From: Cantharellus purpuraceus
Taxonomy: Eukaryota; Basidiomycota; Agaricomycetes; Cantharellales; Hydnaceae
DNA: 64,000 nucleotides
Assembly (NCBI GenBank): GCA_025174535.1
Contig: JALBUN010000045.1
Coordinates: 2,232,001-2,296,000, forward strand
Direction of reading: 5' to 3'
Shown here: piece after piece, positions 11,401 through 24,916 of the stretch
Layout: each line of letters begins with the position of its first letter
How positions within the stretch are numbered: position 1 is the first letter of the stretch
Made by a program: the position numbers and the translations under genes
Notes under the pieces: model-generated
The model's database searches: none
What the model saw: only the letters and a program-made list of their open reading frames with translations
Told to the model about the DNA's origin: nothing

Positions 11401-12627
11401 CCCGATACGCAGTGTGATAGCGGCGGGATGAAGATTTTACTTCCATTCCTGGTGCATTCTCTTCGACCAAAAGTTGCGACTCGTGAGCAGGATGATGCTT
11501 GCCGTGACGCTGCGTATGTTGCGCCTTGCTCACCCACACCGGAGTCAATTGCACGCTGCACTACATTATTGCTCCCTTCGCTGTCACGTTTGAGACATTC
11601 TTGGATGCTGTACGATCAGGAGCTCGTATTACCGTTGAGGAGTGAATGGCCGACTTGGCCGTTAAATCATCTCCTCCGCTCAGGCTCGTCCCCCGTTTTC
11701 CACGAGTTACCTCCATCTTGGGATGCAACAGAGCTGGACGTCGTGCGAGCCTCACTTTTACTTTCTCGGATAGTTCAAGAGTTGCATAGCAGGCGAACAT
11801 CTCCTGTTGCCGCTTCAGCGAAGATGTCTCGAGCAGAGGTGATCTTGGCGTGTATGAAGGTTTTCATGCTTGAGCATGAGCAGCAGCAACTTGATTCCGG
11901 GGAAGAAGTATTTCGTGACTCATCGGTAACACGATGGATGGATGAGCTGCTGGCACCCTTTACTTATGCCAATACACATGGGACATATCCTCCTATAACA
12001 GAATGCAGTTCTGCCTTGGAGCATGTTTCCAGAGCCTTTCTCAGTACCCCATTTTTTCAGTTTTACACTGATTTCCTCGCCCTGTACGACGCCATATCTT
12101 TTGCCCACCCTCTGTTTGGCCGTTTGCTCCTCCCCCCGATCTCCATGACCTATGCGATTGACTACCGGAAGCTGTTTTTTGGTGACTATGGTCATGTATT
12201 GCGCACGGTCAAGACTGAGGTGCAAGATCTTCTTTGCGAAGACGTGCGAGAATATCTTTGGCCAGTGGAAGAGGATGCTCGGATGCTCGGATGGTTTATA
12301 AAAGCACTCATTATGTCGCCTGCCAGCGAGTTCATCCGCTGGATGGCGATACATCACCTCGCATTAAATATCTGGCCCGATTTGGGAGACATGCATACTC
12401 GTAATTCAGAAAGGGCGGAGAAACTTTTGAGTGCAGTTGCGAGGCAAGGAAGCTTCGATATAATCCGGGATGTCGCCTTATATCGACAATTTAAGGACGA
12501 GGTCTGGTTGCCACCAGGCTGTTACAAACAGATAGGTAGAGGTTGGATAGAACGACGCTTAGATTTTGTGGAGTGCATGAGTGACCAACGAATCAAGGAG
12601 CAGCTACAAAGATTGTTCATACACTAA
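8464..12627 (+). CDS. RPAP1: RNA polymerase II-associated protein 1
   Basis: Two exons (8464-8899 and 8951-12627, 51-nt intron) encode 1,370 residues, close to the usual RPAP1 length. The N-terminus MASAFVHDVVERH and the block ERMTEDERQREREDIRDQLG (about 120-140, an acidic/basic helix) match the RPAP1 N-terminal domain. TPEDIRRRFFPSETPPEDNP around residue 250 matches the RPAP1 C-terminal signature, and the remaining 1,100 residues are helical-repeat-like. RPAP1 and yeast Rba50 help assemble Pol II subcomplexes and are needed for polymerase import. The start is only 67 bp from the divergent AKTIP-like start, so both genes must share one compact promoter. Long antisense frames inside the second exon are shadows. 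Confidence 0.9.
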
Positions 12628-12794
12628 TATAATGCTAGCATCACAAGGTACCATTGCGACAGGAGTGTTATAAAGAAGTCACGATCCTACTTTACCCCCA
12701 GCGGCTTAGGAGGTAAAATGATACGTCTTTCAAACACAACTATGGTGAAGGCAAGTGGAGTAATGTTGCGCGTCAACGATTCGTTTCGGAGGGG

Positions 12795-15700
12795 TCACCC
12801 TTTCTGGTGTTGTTCCTTGTTCGGAGAATAATGACGTGTGAAATTGAGACGTGAGGCAAGGTCTTTGCAGTCGCCATCCGTGTGCCCCTGAAGTGCCTGG
12901 ACAATTGCATGTGCCCCTTCTGTGAAAGCTGTTCCATATTCTTTGATGCGCTCAAGCACACGGTCAAGGTTGGCATCATGTGGGGTTGAGGGCTCTTGCA
13001 ATGCACCAGTGAAAACACCCTTCGGACTATATTAGCACGAAAATACTTCGTCAGAGAGTGATTTAGCAAGTACCCTTTCTCCATCTCGAAGTTGATCCCT
13101 CCGAGCCGCGGCAGCTAGCGAAAAATTGTAGAACTCATCCTATAGAGACAGTCAGGCGATCACCCTATACAGAGAAAACCGATCTAGCCTCACCACAGCT
13201 TCGCGAAACTGGAGTATCACATGGAATAATTGTCTGACTCGATCGAGCACCGCTTCCTATCAGCCACTCAATGTACAGCAAACAATATGACGATGATGTG
13301 GCTTGCCTCTTTCCCTTGCTTCCCACTGATCATCAACGTTTTGTTTACCAATTCAGAGAGGTAACTCCTGTGCGCCGCTATTAAAGAATCGAGATCCCCC
13401 TCCTTTTTGTGTACGAAGGTGAGGAGATTTTTCCACCTCACTGCTATTACCTCTATTTGCGTATACATTTGCATTTGGCGGATGACGTGGATCATCTCAG
13501 CCATTACGATGCGGGTTTGGTGCCAATGAGGTTCAAGTTCTATGGCAATCGACTGAGCGTGAAAGTGTCAAAGTAAACACCTCACTGCACGCACCAGGTA
13601 GTTTGAGAAATGTTCTGGCACCTCCGGCGATCCTCATCCAGCTCTTGGCCAGGGAGCTCTCCACCCTCCTCATCTTCCAAATGTGACTGAAGATTTTCAT
13701 GTAATTGACCATCGATTCAGGAGTGATGACAGTATCAATTGGTGGATCGATTCTGTATTCTAGCGTAAACACGTCCCAACCAATCTCACCGTGAGAGTAC
13801 TCGAGCATTCGAGCATCTAGACGTCGTAGCACATCTGGGGGGTCATTTTGGGCATTTGAAGAGCTTATTGCAGATTCCAACGTGGCGGTCAAGTTGTGAC
13901 GGTATAAGGTATTTGCCGGACGGGAAAGGCTTGTGCTGAAGAGCCAATTGCTTAGATGTTTGCAGCTTAACGAAGGAGAGGTATTCTTCCGGCATCGTAC
14001 CTTAGAGTTTCCATGAGCTGATCGGCAAAATCACCGTGGCCAAGCATTAAATAGTCCTTGAGTGCGCTTAAATGGTCCAATAGTTTAAATTTATCGAAAA
14101 GCACTTCGAACAGACGACGGCTTGCGATCTGATATGCAGTATCAATGGATTGCTCCAAACCACCGATATCACTATATTTTAAAGCTGTAAGGGAGTTGGT
14201 GATCGTCAAGTTTGTACAGAAGCAGCGAGACTGACTTCGGCCTGTACTACTCAGCTTATTTCGAGTAGTCACCCAATCACTATCATGGCAGCTGTACCGA
14301 ATGAAGTTTAGACTCTTTCCGGTGGAGAAGATCTTATATCAAAATCAGGTCTACATTCGCTTGAGCATTTAAGTAGAAACAGACCTTTTTACCGAATGCT
14401 TCTCCTACAAACCGAGGAAGCATCTCCTTCTTGAACTGGTACTTCCCTTCCCACAGACGCATACCGGATTCTAATATATCGCCACTTGGATTGGAAGGTT
14501 CGCCTGCGAGGCCACCGAACCCTCCATCTCCGGTCAAGGACGAATGTTCACCGGATGTCGGGCGCAAATACTCCAAATGTGCCAGCTCGGGATTGACTGC
14601 AACAAAAAACTCCGAAAATGGGTCTTGTAGCTCCCCTGAGAATAACCATTTTTGTAGTATGAAGAAAAACGGTTTTGATACCTGAAATGCTGGTTCATTA
14701 AAGACGAAGAATTCGAAAAAAAAAAAAAAAACGGTCATACATCTTCCAAAAGTTGATCGGTGAACTTTCGAATGAAAGGATCACCATTGTCGGTATAACC
14801 ATGTATTAAGCTTACCAACGCGCCGCCATGTACGTCTTAAGTAAATACCGTTCAGTATATGCGAGGAGTCCTAGTGATAACCCATGGAAATAATGATAAG
14901 AAACACACCCTTGGCACCTTCTACACACACACTCATCATTCTCATCCGTAACCGCCATTCGTCTATCCACACTTCAAGTCTGCGAAGTGTCAGTCCTGTC
15001 TCTTGCTCATGGGCATTCGGTTTCATGTCATTGGTGTCCAAACCATCCAATCTACCGGACCGTGTTCCCGCAGCCATATGAGACTCGAGCACTGCGACCA
15101 AGCGATAGAACTCAGTTAGTTGGGTTTGCAGATGGTGACAAAGGCTCTGTTCGATCGTTCCAACAGTCGGCTGGCCTTCCCTTGACTGCACAAAAGAAGA
15201 AACCCTGGAATACAGGTGACCAAGCTCGGCTATACGATGGATTAAAGATCTGACTTGTGTGGATATAATAAATTGCTAATATCGGTGTCATTACTGGTGA
15301 GCTTGTGAGAGCGCATTCGAATGAGACATTTACCGGATCATCGACAAAAACGATTCTATTTTCTTCTTCGTCGTGTCTTCCTTCCTCTGCAAACCTGACA
15401 TACTTGCCCGAAATCCCTTGGAGAAGATACAAGGCATCTCGTAGAAGTACCTGTTCCGGGAGATGGGGCCTCCCTATCACATACAGTAAGACATAGAGTA
15501 CTATCCTATCATGAAAGATTTTGACCTAATTTTGAACGATATTCTTGAAGGATGCCGGCTTTAGACTTGTCAGACGGGTAAAGATCTGAGGACGGTCGAC
15601 TTGGTGTTAGCGATCGCACAGGTGGAGCAGGACCCAGTGAGGCAATGATAGGTGGTGAAACCGAGGGTAAATCGTCGGTGAATGTCGCTAATGACTGCAT
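12795..15700 (-). CDS. Gamma-tubulin complex component 2 (Spc97/GCP2)
   Basis: Exon fragments in order from 15700 read: a Ser/Pro-rich start MQSLATFTDDLPSVSP; PEQVLLRDALYLLQGISGKY, the classic GCP N-terminal signature; QLTEFYRLVAVLESHM; DQLLEDVSKPFFFILQKWLF; LQDPFSEFFVAVNPELAHLE; KYSDIGGLEQSIDTAYQIAS with LGHGDFADQLMETLR; and a C-terminal helical region ending near CKDLASRLNF. These are GRIP1/GRIP2 motifs of GCP2, which with GCP3 and gamma-tubulin forms the gamma-tubulin small complex that nucleates microtubules at spindle pole bodies. About ten introns are present, one starting with a long T run (14719-14735). The 3' end is 167 bp from convergent RPAP1. Individual joins were not all verified. 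Confidence 0.85.
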
Positions 15701-15863
15701 GAACAGCTAAATCGTTGAGCTATGTACGCGTTCAGAGTGCTCAGGCGCGTCTTTATTTGTACATATTGACGTGCCATGTAGGTGACAGAACGAAAGACTA
15801 CAAAGGTCTCAAAACAATCTAATAATGTCATGCCTCACGCATTAGGTCCTTAGCCCTATTTCA

Positions 15864-17627
15864 CTATCCGTCTATCGTCATGTCGCACGAGTCGCTATGT
15901 ATTGATGCCTTTCTTCGCAATGTCTTCTCAGTTTCCCTCAAGATCGCCACTTCCATTTCCAGCGCGCGCAGCTGCTCTTGATTGCGTCTCCGTTCAGTGA
16001 GGCGTACATCGACCAGATCTCGATGAAGGGTGGTAACCTGCTGCCACATGTCTCTTCTTGGCTGGCATGCAGGTGCAGATTCCCTCACGGCCGCCGACTC
16101 CCAGCAAGAGTCTGTGACTATAGATAGTGGTCGTGGACAAACCTCGCTGAGGAAACGAGCAATCACGTTAGGGTTCGCAACGCGTGAGACACCAACATGG
16201 AGACGTTGCAGTCGGCAGAACGTCCTGGGAATGGTAGGAAGGTCTGAAAGATTGGCCCATCGTGTTGCATTGAGATGAAGGCCGAGTTCCTTTAAACTGG
16301 GACAGTTCTCCGCAAAAGGTAGAAGACATCGAGGGGAGAGACCACTGTCAACTGTCGAGTCCTCGGGTATGAAAGGGTCGTGGCAGAGGTGTAAAGTCTC
16401 CAGCGTCGGCCATCTCAGAGCCAGTTCCCTGATGTCATTCTCAGTGATATGCAAAGGCTCTTTATGGGTGATTTTGAACCCAACAAGACGTTGGAAATCG
16501 AGGAGAGGGCGAAGTGTGTCGAATGTAATCGCTGACGGGACATGTGATGTCTCTGAAACATAGAGGGCAAATACGATATGTCGAAGTAAAGGGCAGACCT
16601 CTGTGAGCCCTTTGATGAAGTCATGTAAAGTGCTTGGGCTCTCAATGTGCAACGACATGACAGTGAGAGTCGTCAGGTGCCTGGGGGCAAATGGTTTTCT
16701 CAACAGACTCTCAACATCCGAGAGACGACGCCCATCGATATAAAATGTCTTCAATGCTGCAAACGACCCATCCGAAAAATTTATGGAACCCACATCTCCT
16801 ACTTCTCGCTGGGTGCCTTTGTAGATTGTCCTGGATGGCACGTGAGTTCTAACTGAGCGAAGGTGCTTCAAGGAGGAAAGTGCATAGACGACAGATTTTG
16901 TTTGCCAGTAACATGGTAACTGAATAACCTCCAGGTAGGAAAGAGACTTGAGGAATTCTGCCAAGAAGGCTTCCACTGGAGTCACCACGCCAGTTGCGTG
17001 GAGGTAAAAGTATCGAAGGTAGGGGCTCCGTTCCTGAAGCGTCTGGAAAAATGTTCCAATCGTCCGGGGTGTAAATGTAAGAGCAAAGACTTCAAATGAA
17101 GTCAGTGACGGAGACATGAAAAGGATAGCATGCGCCAGCGCATTTTCGCCATGTGCAGACCACCTTAAGAATCGCAAGTTGGGAAGAAGATCAAAGACAG
17201 GCCGCGAGAGGCCGAGTGCCGTGAATACACTAGTCTGCAGGGCTACCCTGCGATCGCTATGCTCAAGTGAACGAACACGTCGTGCATGGAGCAAAAAACG
17301 AGTCCAATCAGGAGGAGCTAGATCACGTTCGAACTTTATGACGCCACCATTAAAGAGGTCGTATTAATGCTAGTAAAGGACACTCACCCTATCTTCGTAG
17401 AATGCGGGCATGAGCCTCAAGAGATGACGAATGTCTTTGATTTCGCGCCATAAGGCATCAAGGGCTGGGTCAGACCACCCACGACAAACACGAGCACAGA
17501 CTGCGTTTGTGGGGAGTGGACAGCATTGAAAGATGATGGTGAGTATTTCCTGCTCATATCTTTAGCTGAATTCCGAACGTGACAGCGTGGTTTATACCTG
17601 TATCTGCAAAACGCGTGGGGGCGACAT
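15864..17627 (-). CDS. F-box/leucine-rich-repeat protein with C-terminal coiled coil
   Basis: Three exons. The ATG at 17627 starts MSPPRVLQIQ, which splices to EILTIIFQCCPLPTNAVCAR and VCRGWSDPALDALWREI, a basidiomycete F-box. After the second intron (donor AGG|GTGAGT, acceptor ATAAAG|TTC) a 480-residue exon carries irregular leucine-rich repeats such as LPNLRFLRWSAHGENAL, WPTLETLHLCHDPFIPE and CPSLKELGLHLNATRWANL. The last 70 residues are a charged coiled coil (LTERRRNQEQLRALEMEVAI). Such proteins are usually substrate adaptors of SCF ubiquitin ligases. Basidiomycetes carry large, fast-evolving families of them, so no specific substrate can be given. Confidence 0.75.
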
Positions 17628-18315
17628 GGTAGCCGGGGAAAGAAGTGAAGGACACAGTGGACAATGGCAGTCACGTGCCGATGACTCGCTTGTCAAAGGT
17701 CACTTATAGTAAAGGGTGTGTGGTCTGATACTCCGTTCAGCATGGAGTTGTGTGATAGATACCGACGCCAGGACGCTGCCGAAGTCGGTTGACAACCCCT
17801 CGAACTCCTACTAACTTAGCTGAACCTGAACTCTTGTTCAAGTGCTCTGCATTGGCTGTCTGTCCCCTTGTCAACATCTACATATATGATAATCACTTGC
17901 ACGGATCAAGATGACGATTTTATCGTCAATAGAACCTGGTCCGCGGACTACACTAATTAAAGTGGCCTTGCAAGAGACAATGAACAAGGCGAGATATTGC
18001 TCAATGTCAACGGGGCGATTAATAGATTCCAGGGTCAGAATGAGGAGACAAGGTGATCCCCGTCTAGAAATAGCCAAATGTAGGTTGCAACGATGATAGT
18101 CGTTTCAAAAATCCGTTTGGAAATTCGGGAACACTCTGGGGCTAAGCGGATTTACCTGTTAGAGTTTAACTTCTGCATTAACATGCATGGGTACATTACA
18201 GTCAGGAGATCCGCGACTTTGAACACTAGGATTGGTTCGAACTCCGAAAGTGACGTCTTGAGCTCCTGAGCACCTTACTGCTAGTACTTTACGACGTTAC
18301 GACTTCACGACCACT
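17628..18315. other. Divergent promoter region, F-box gene and IQGAP gene
   Basis: This 690-bp stretch separates two gene starts that point away from each other. It is AT-rich in the middle and holds several short frames without coding character. A GGTTCGAACTCC string at 18234 resembles a tRNA B box but has no A box or cloverleaf around it. Confidence 0.4.
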
Positions 18316-21300
18316 ATGGACCGTTCAAATTCCGTCTCATCCACCACTTCCTCAAGCTCAGGCACGAGTTCGAGACAGGCTTCTGCTTCAAATCCATTTC
18401 CTTACCAGACGCGTCTCCTGGAACGTACCTCGTCCCTATCGAGATCCGGCTCTGTTTCCAGTAGGTTTCCTCCCCTCCCTAGCACCACAACTACGCCACA
18501 GGCAACACGAAGATGGACCCCTACCCATCGTGTTGGAAATAGCGTAGACACGGTGAGAGGGAAATGGGAGGAAAGGGCTCGAGCTGAGCTGGCTGCTGAC
18601 GGAGCATCTGGTGTTGACCACAAAGCCAGCTCAAATTCCGGAGAGGCGTCTTTTCCAACTTATTCCAAACGCGCCAGCTGGACTTCTGACAACGCTGGCT
18701 CCCAACGATTTAAGTCATCCGAGCATTTGCCTCAGAGTACGCCAGTAAAAGCGCGTCTTGATCCCATGGCATCGGTCTCCGTGCAAGCCACGCCCCCTAC
18801 ATTGTCGAAAAGACATACACTCCCGAGTCCAGTTACCGTTCCACTTACGCCGGATCCCGCTAGTTCGTCCCGGGCCATGGCGTCACCGCCGGCCTCTTTT
18901 GCCACACCAACCCCGAATCGTATCCATATCCCGGCCTCTGTTAACTTGGATTCCTCTTCCATTTCGTCTGTGAAGCAATTGTCAAGTTATGCTGTCGAGG
19001 CACCACTGCAGCCTTTTTCCTCTGATAGACCACATTCCTCGTCATTGCATAGTCTTCGATGCTCCAATACCATTGAGACATCACCCTTCCCTCCAACGCC
19101 AGATACTCCGAGCACTTCATCCCATCGAAATCAGCATCCTTCTCAAGCTTCGGTCGAGTCTTCCTCCAAAGTTACTTCACGTACGTTGTTCAGATCTTCT
19201 TCACTGTCCCGCTCTTTGCAATCCCCGGTTTCTGAAACACCTGTGTCGTCTGTCATGACACCTACGCCTTATCGGAGCTCGTATCTGACCAATAAGAAGT
19301 CTGCTACGTATGGCAATTCCATGGTTGTCGGCCGGAAGCTCGGTAGGCACCTTCCACGCATCGCCAGTGGTGACGGGAATGAGAATGATAGTGCGGGTGA
19401 CTTGGATGATAGAACGGCGGCACAAGAAGAGGAGGAAAGACGTTTGCGTGAACGGCGAGAGCGGCGACGGCAATGGGATTTGGAACACGGACGCGAGGTG
19501 CGGCAACAGGACTTGTCACCAACAAAGGAGACATACGAGCATGGAAAGGAATTGGTAATCCCCAGTATTACGAGTGCTGACGATGTACAAGGTATGCGTG
19601 GTCGACTTCGGCTCTCTAAGACAGGTGGCGCGCCGAGTTCCCCTGGAGTGATGACACCTCTTCCATCTGCTCGATTAGCCACAGGGTTGTGGGCAGATAC
19701 CCAACGCCATCTATTGCAAGCATATGAATATCTTTGTCACGTAGGCGAGGCTCAGCAGTGGATTGAAGGCTGTCTCGGAGAGGAGCTTGGATTTGGTGTT
19801 GTGGAGATGGAGGAGGGCCTACGAAACGGGGTTGTTTTGGCAAAGTTAGTAAGGGTCTTCGAAGGAGAATCAGTCGTTCGGAAGATCTACGAGGTAGCGC
19901 TCTTCATTAACCTCATTTTCGGCACTGAAGCAGATATCATGCTCTCCAGGCCCCGAAACTAGACTTTCGTCATTCAGATAATATCAACTACTTTTTCAAC
20001 TTTGTGCGACGTGTCGGCCTACCCGAAGTAATCTTATGTTTATCACCTATGGATATCCGTTGCTCATTGTCTTTTAAGGGCTTCATTTTCGAACTTACAG
20101 ACCTTTACAATAAGAAGAACCTTCCCAAAGTTATATATTGCATACATGCGTTGAGGTAAGTTTAATAATCCATAATCAAAAGTCCTTTAATTTAGCCCAT
20201 GTAGTCACTTGTTGTCTCGGCGAGGTATGGCACAACGCATAGGCAACCTCCTTGGGCGCTTGAAGTTTTCGGATGACCAATTGCAGCAAACCCAGAAAGG
20301 ACTAAGAGATGCCGGCGTAGCTATGCCTAACTTTGGAAACGTTGGCAGAGAGCTCGCCAAGGAAATCAATGAAGATCCCGAGGTGGAAGTGGAAACCGAA
20401 GACGAACGTACGTACTGCTGATAACATTTGTCTGTTCAGAGTTCACGTTAAATCCCAGGGCGTGATCGACTGCTATTGGAATGTGAAGAATCCATTGCCG
20501 CCCTCCAGTCCCAGGTGAGAGGGTTCCTGTTACGCAAAGCGCACGCGAACCAGCGCGCACGACTACGTCTTGGGGAGCGACATGTCATCAAGTTTCAAGC
20601 GCGTTGTCAAGGGGCTCTTGCACGACAAGATCTCGGTCTCCGCCGTGAGCGGCAAGCAGATCTCACACCATGGGCTATTGCGCTGCAGACGACTGCTCGT
20701 GGTATCGTTGCTCGCCGACTTTGGCGACGACGCCTCGCGAATATCCATGCAGCGACTCGAGCTGCTGTCAAGATTCAAGCCCAGGCTCGAGGAGTACTGG
20801 CCCGGCGGCAGTTCACGAAGCTCAGAGCTGCATTAAGAGGAAGCAAGATATCGATTGTGAATCTTCAAAGTTTTGCTAGAGCCAGAGTCGCCAGAAGGAA
20901 TCACAAGGAGGTCTCTAAGACCTTACATACAGCCGGTATCTTGCGAGCCGTTGTCAAGTTCCAGGCAGTTTCTCGTGGAGCTTTAGCGAGACAAGTAGTC
21001 GACGAGCGTTGGCATGCTCTGAAAAAGGTTGAACAATATGTCGTGGGTATGCAGGCTCATGCTAGGGCTGCTTTAATGCGACGTCACGTACGGAATCAGC
21101 TAGCCAAGCTAGATGACGTTTCGGATGTTGTCGTACGAATTCAAGCAGCCGCACGAGCGTATATGGCACGGAAACGGTTGCTGAATCTCATCCGTGGTCT
21201 CCGCAAAGCTACTCCGGTCCTCGTTGGCATTCAAGCTCTGGCACGAGCAAATTTAACCAGGCGGGCCCACACGGATATGCTCAAAGCGTTGGCAAACGTC

Positions 21301-24300
21301 CAAATAGCCTCCGGGGTTGGCGGCTTCCAGGCGTTAGCTCGCGCTGCATTGACGCGCAACCGCCATCGTGAACAGCAGAAGCACTTAGATTTCGTCGAAC
21401 CAGACATTACTGGATTTCAGGCCGCTGCACGGGGTGCCTTGTTACGTAGTGATTTTTTGGCATGGCGAGACCATTTACATCAAAGCCACCCCGCCGCAAT
21501 TCACCTGCAATCCTTGTGCCGAGGCTTGATGGAGCGACAGAAGTTTCGGACGAAGATGCAATACTATCACGCGAACCTCAGCAAAGTTGTCAAGATCCAG
21601 TCTTTGTTCAGGGCTAAAGAGACTCGGGAGCAATACCGTCAACTGACCTTGGGTAAAAATGTCAATGTCGGCACCATCAAGAACTTTGTGCATCTATTGG
21701 ATGATTCGGAGGCTGACTTTGAGGACGAAATCGAACTTGAGCAGCTGCGAAAACAGGTCGTTGAGAGCATACGAGAGAACCAGCAGCTGGAGACGGACTT
21801 GAATGAACTTGATGTCAAAATTGCCTTGGTAGTGCAAAACGTGAAGAGCTTTGAGGAGCTCATCAAGGCCCGTAGACGTCATGGTGCTGACAGTGCAGCC
21901 GCACATGCTGCGCGCGCATCTGTTTTGGCAGCTCATGGCGACCCATTTGCCAGTTCTAACACCCTTGACCACACTTCAAAGCGCAAGCTTGAACTTTATC
22001 AGCAACTATTCTACCTTTTGCAGAGCAGAGGGGAATATCTCGCTCGTCTGTTTTTCCAACTATCCCGAGCAGACATCCCTGAAAAGAGCAAGCGCACCAC
22101 TGAGCGGATTGTCTTGACGCTGTTTGGCTACGGTCAGGACAGACGCGAGGAATATCTTCTTCTCAAAGTCCTTCAGGTGAATTTTTTATAGTATCGTCAT
22201 TGGTGTTTTTCCTGATATATACCTAGATTTCTATTCGCGAAGAAATAAAGGCCGCCCAAACTATTGATGATGTGATTCAGAGCCACCCAATGTACATGGC
22301 GATTGCCGTTCATTACGTTCGACCGAAGCAACTCAGCTATGTACGTGAGGCCTTGCAGGCTGTCATCCGAGAAGTGGTTGACCAGGAGGATCTTGATCTT
22401 GAAACTGATCCAGTGGTGGTGAGCTCGGATGATCCGACAATTCCCACTGAAATTAAATCACTGCAGATTTATCGCTCTCGCATTAATATTGAGGAGATGA
22501 GATCTGGAAGGATCAGCAGCAAGCGCAAGGATTTACCTTACCATGAGGCTGTGGACGACCCTGATACACGAGCAGAATTCATCCGACGTAAGAGACGGAC
22601 GGGTTGTCAGATACCGCGTGTTCATGTGTTGTTTTTGTTCCACAGATCTTCAGTTATTACAGGCTTTCACCAAAGGGTTTGTGGACGCCATTGTCACCTC
22701 GACGAAAAAGATGCCCTACGGTATGCAATGCATCGCTCGAGAGATGTTACTGGAGCTCCGAGTATGTATTGGATATGAAATTATAACTCACTTCATACTC
22801 ACCCAACCTTTAGGAGCGGTTCCCTAACGCTCCAGAGGAGTCACATGCAACTTGCATTGGTAGAATCATCTATTACCGGTTCATCAACCCGGCTATCGTG
22901 TGCGTGTTGCTGTTATGTTTTCTCTAATATTGACATGAACTTTTGCAGAACGCCTGAAACGTTCGATATCGTGTCATCCACAATCGGTGCCGTTGCGCGC
23001 AAGAATTTGGCCGAGATCTCGAAGATATTGACTCAAATCTCATCTGGCCAACCTTTTGGAGACGAAAATCCATGCTTGATGCCGATCAATGAATTCATTG
23101 AGTCTGCCATCAAACAGTTCTCTCGATGGTTTCTTGACAGTGAGAGTTGTTTGAATGGAACTACGTTGTCTTCCCTATGCTAAATAGTGCACCTCTTTAG
23201 TTGCCAATGTGTCTGATGCGGAGGCCCAATTTCACGCCCACGAGTTTCTTGATGTAACAGTGCAGCCCAAGCCTGTCTATATATCGCCGAATGAAGTATA
23301 CTCTATGCACACGCTGCTGGCGCAACATCTGAATCATCTGGTACCGAACTTACATTTCAGACTTGAATCTCATACTGAGCCTTACTTGAAAGGTGCACGA
23401 TCACGCTGATCCTCTACGTGTCATATTAACCGAACTTGACGGTGTTCCCAACCTCGGCACTGAGGAGCTGAATGATGCTCGAGATCGTGCTATAACGCTC
23501 GAATTGACTAATCGGTTCGCTCTTGTCCAAGGTATGCGCCTAAATGCTTCTTGAGACACGATACTAATTGGATCAGCAGATCCCCATGCCGATGAGAAGG
23601 CTCTTTGGGTGCAATGCAAACGTGGCGTATTGGCCATACTTCGTGTGCAACCCGCGAAAGACCTTCTTGATTCCCTTTTCCAGCCAGTAGAAGAAGAACA
23701 TGAATTCATGTGGGAAGATATTATAGATCACGAGTTGATAACCGACCGCAAACGAAATCGTCGTATGCCTTCAGCTACTGGGCCAGAGTCTGCGTATCGC
23801 TTGGAAGACATTCGATCGTAAGTCATAAGATATTCAATCAGGGAAGGCTTGGCTGACGCGTACCTTGGAGTCTCTCTTTCCGGGATGTCAAGGCCAATGC
23901 TATTTCATACCTTATTCAGCTTGAGAAGAAGGGCAAGGTCACACGCGCTGACGGTTATCAAGGCATTCTGAATGCTATTGCGAGTGACGTCCGAAGTAAA
24001 CATCGAAAACGTTTGGAACGACAAAACGAGATGCAAAGCATGCAAGAAGCGCGTGCTCATCTTGCCGAACGTAAGAAATATTTTGAGGAACAGATTGGCA
24101 GCTATCACAGTTACGTCGAAGCGGCTATGAACACGATGCAGCGCGGCAAAGGGTACGTGAATGGGTCTTGCACTGTTGAAGTATCTCACCAACAATTCAT
24201 CTCAGGAAAAGGCGTTTTGTGATTCCTTTCACAAAGCAATATTTCCATCTCCGAGACCTCCAAAGGTCGGGCAAGAATCCGCAGTTTGGTTCCTACAAGT

Positions 24301-24652
24301 ACAGTGCTCAAGACCTATACGACAAAGGCATTCTCCTCTCCATCGATCAATTTTCCCCACGCCAATTTGATCGCGTTGACCTTGTCATCTCTTCGAACAA
24401 GGTGGGAGTGTTTTCCGTGGAGGTTCACAACAGCAACTCTGGCGTCTCTAGCCTCGTAGCCTCCGCTGATCTTCGAATGGAGGACCTCCTGCAAGCGCAG
24501 TTCGAGAATCGAGTGTCTCTTGCTCTTTTCGACGGTATGGCTAAGTTCAACTTGAATCTACTTCTATATCAGATCAACAAGAAGTACGTGCTTTTCTCCT
24601 TTCGTCGTTTGGCACATTTCATAGAAATCATTCTTGCAGGTTCTACGTTTAA
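18316..24652 (+). CDS. IQGAP-family scaffold: CH domain, ~13 IQ motifs, RasGAP-related domain, RasGAP C-terminus
   Basis: The first exon (526 residues) is mostly Ser/Thr/Pro-rich and disordered up to about residue 450, then enters a calponin-homology domain (AYEYLCHVGEAQQWIEGCLG, GLRNGVVLAKLVRVFE) that continues over a 56-nt intron as APKLDFRHSDNINYFFNFVR. Next come about thirteen IQ-like repeats (LQSQVRGFLLRK, IQAQARGVLARR, IQAAARAYMARK, IQALARANLTRR and others) for calmodulin or myosin light chains. The GAP-related domain shows MAIAVHYVRPKQLSYVREAL, GFVDAIVTSTKKMPYG and YYRFINPAIVTPETFDIVSS. The C-terminal RasGAP_C part has SYKYSAQDLYDKGILLSID and ends KKFYV at 24652. Homologues (Rng2, Iqg1) organise the contractile ring and interact with Rho GTPases rather than activating Ras hydrolysis. 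At least nine introns. Confidence 0.9.
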
Positions 24653-24916
24653 AGAACTGGAACTTCTCATCTCATCTTGGCTTCGTGATTTATTGGCATC
24701 CCCCCCCCGGCATCACCTGTCACTGCTTTCCCCATTGCTTTCATGGCCCAGAATCTGCTTCCTTCACATGTCAGTCTTAGTCATTGGTTGTATCTCCATA
24801 GAAATCCTTCCCGAGGACTTTACATGGCCACAGAACACGTCCTTATTACTTGCAATACCTTTCACATGTTAATCAACCATTCATCATCAAGAGCATTCGA
24901 GCAGTGAAGCAATGTA

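Noticed and set aside
18200..18260. tRNA gene suggested by a GGTTCGAACTCC string
   Set aside because: No A box, acceptor stem or cloverleaf can be formed around it.
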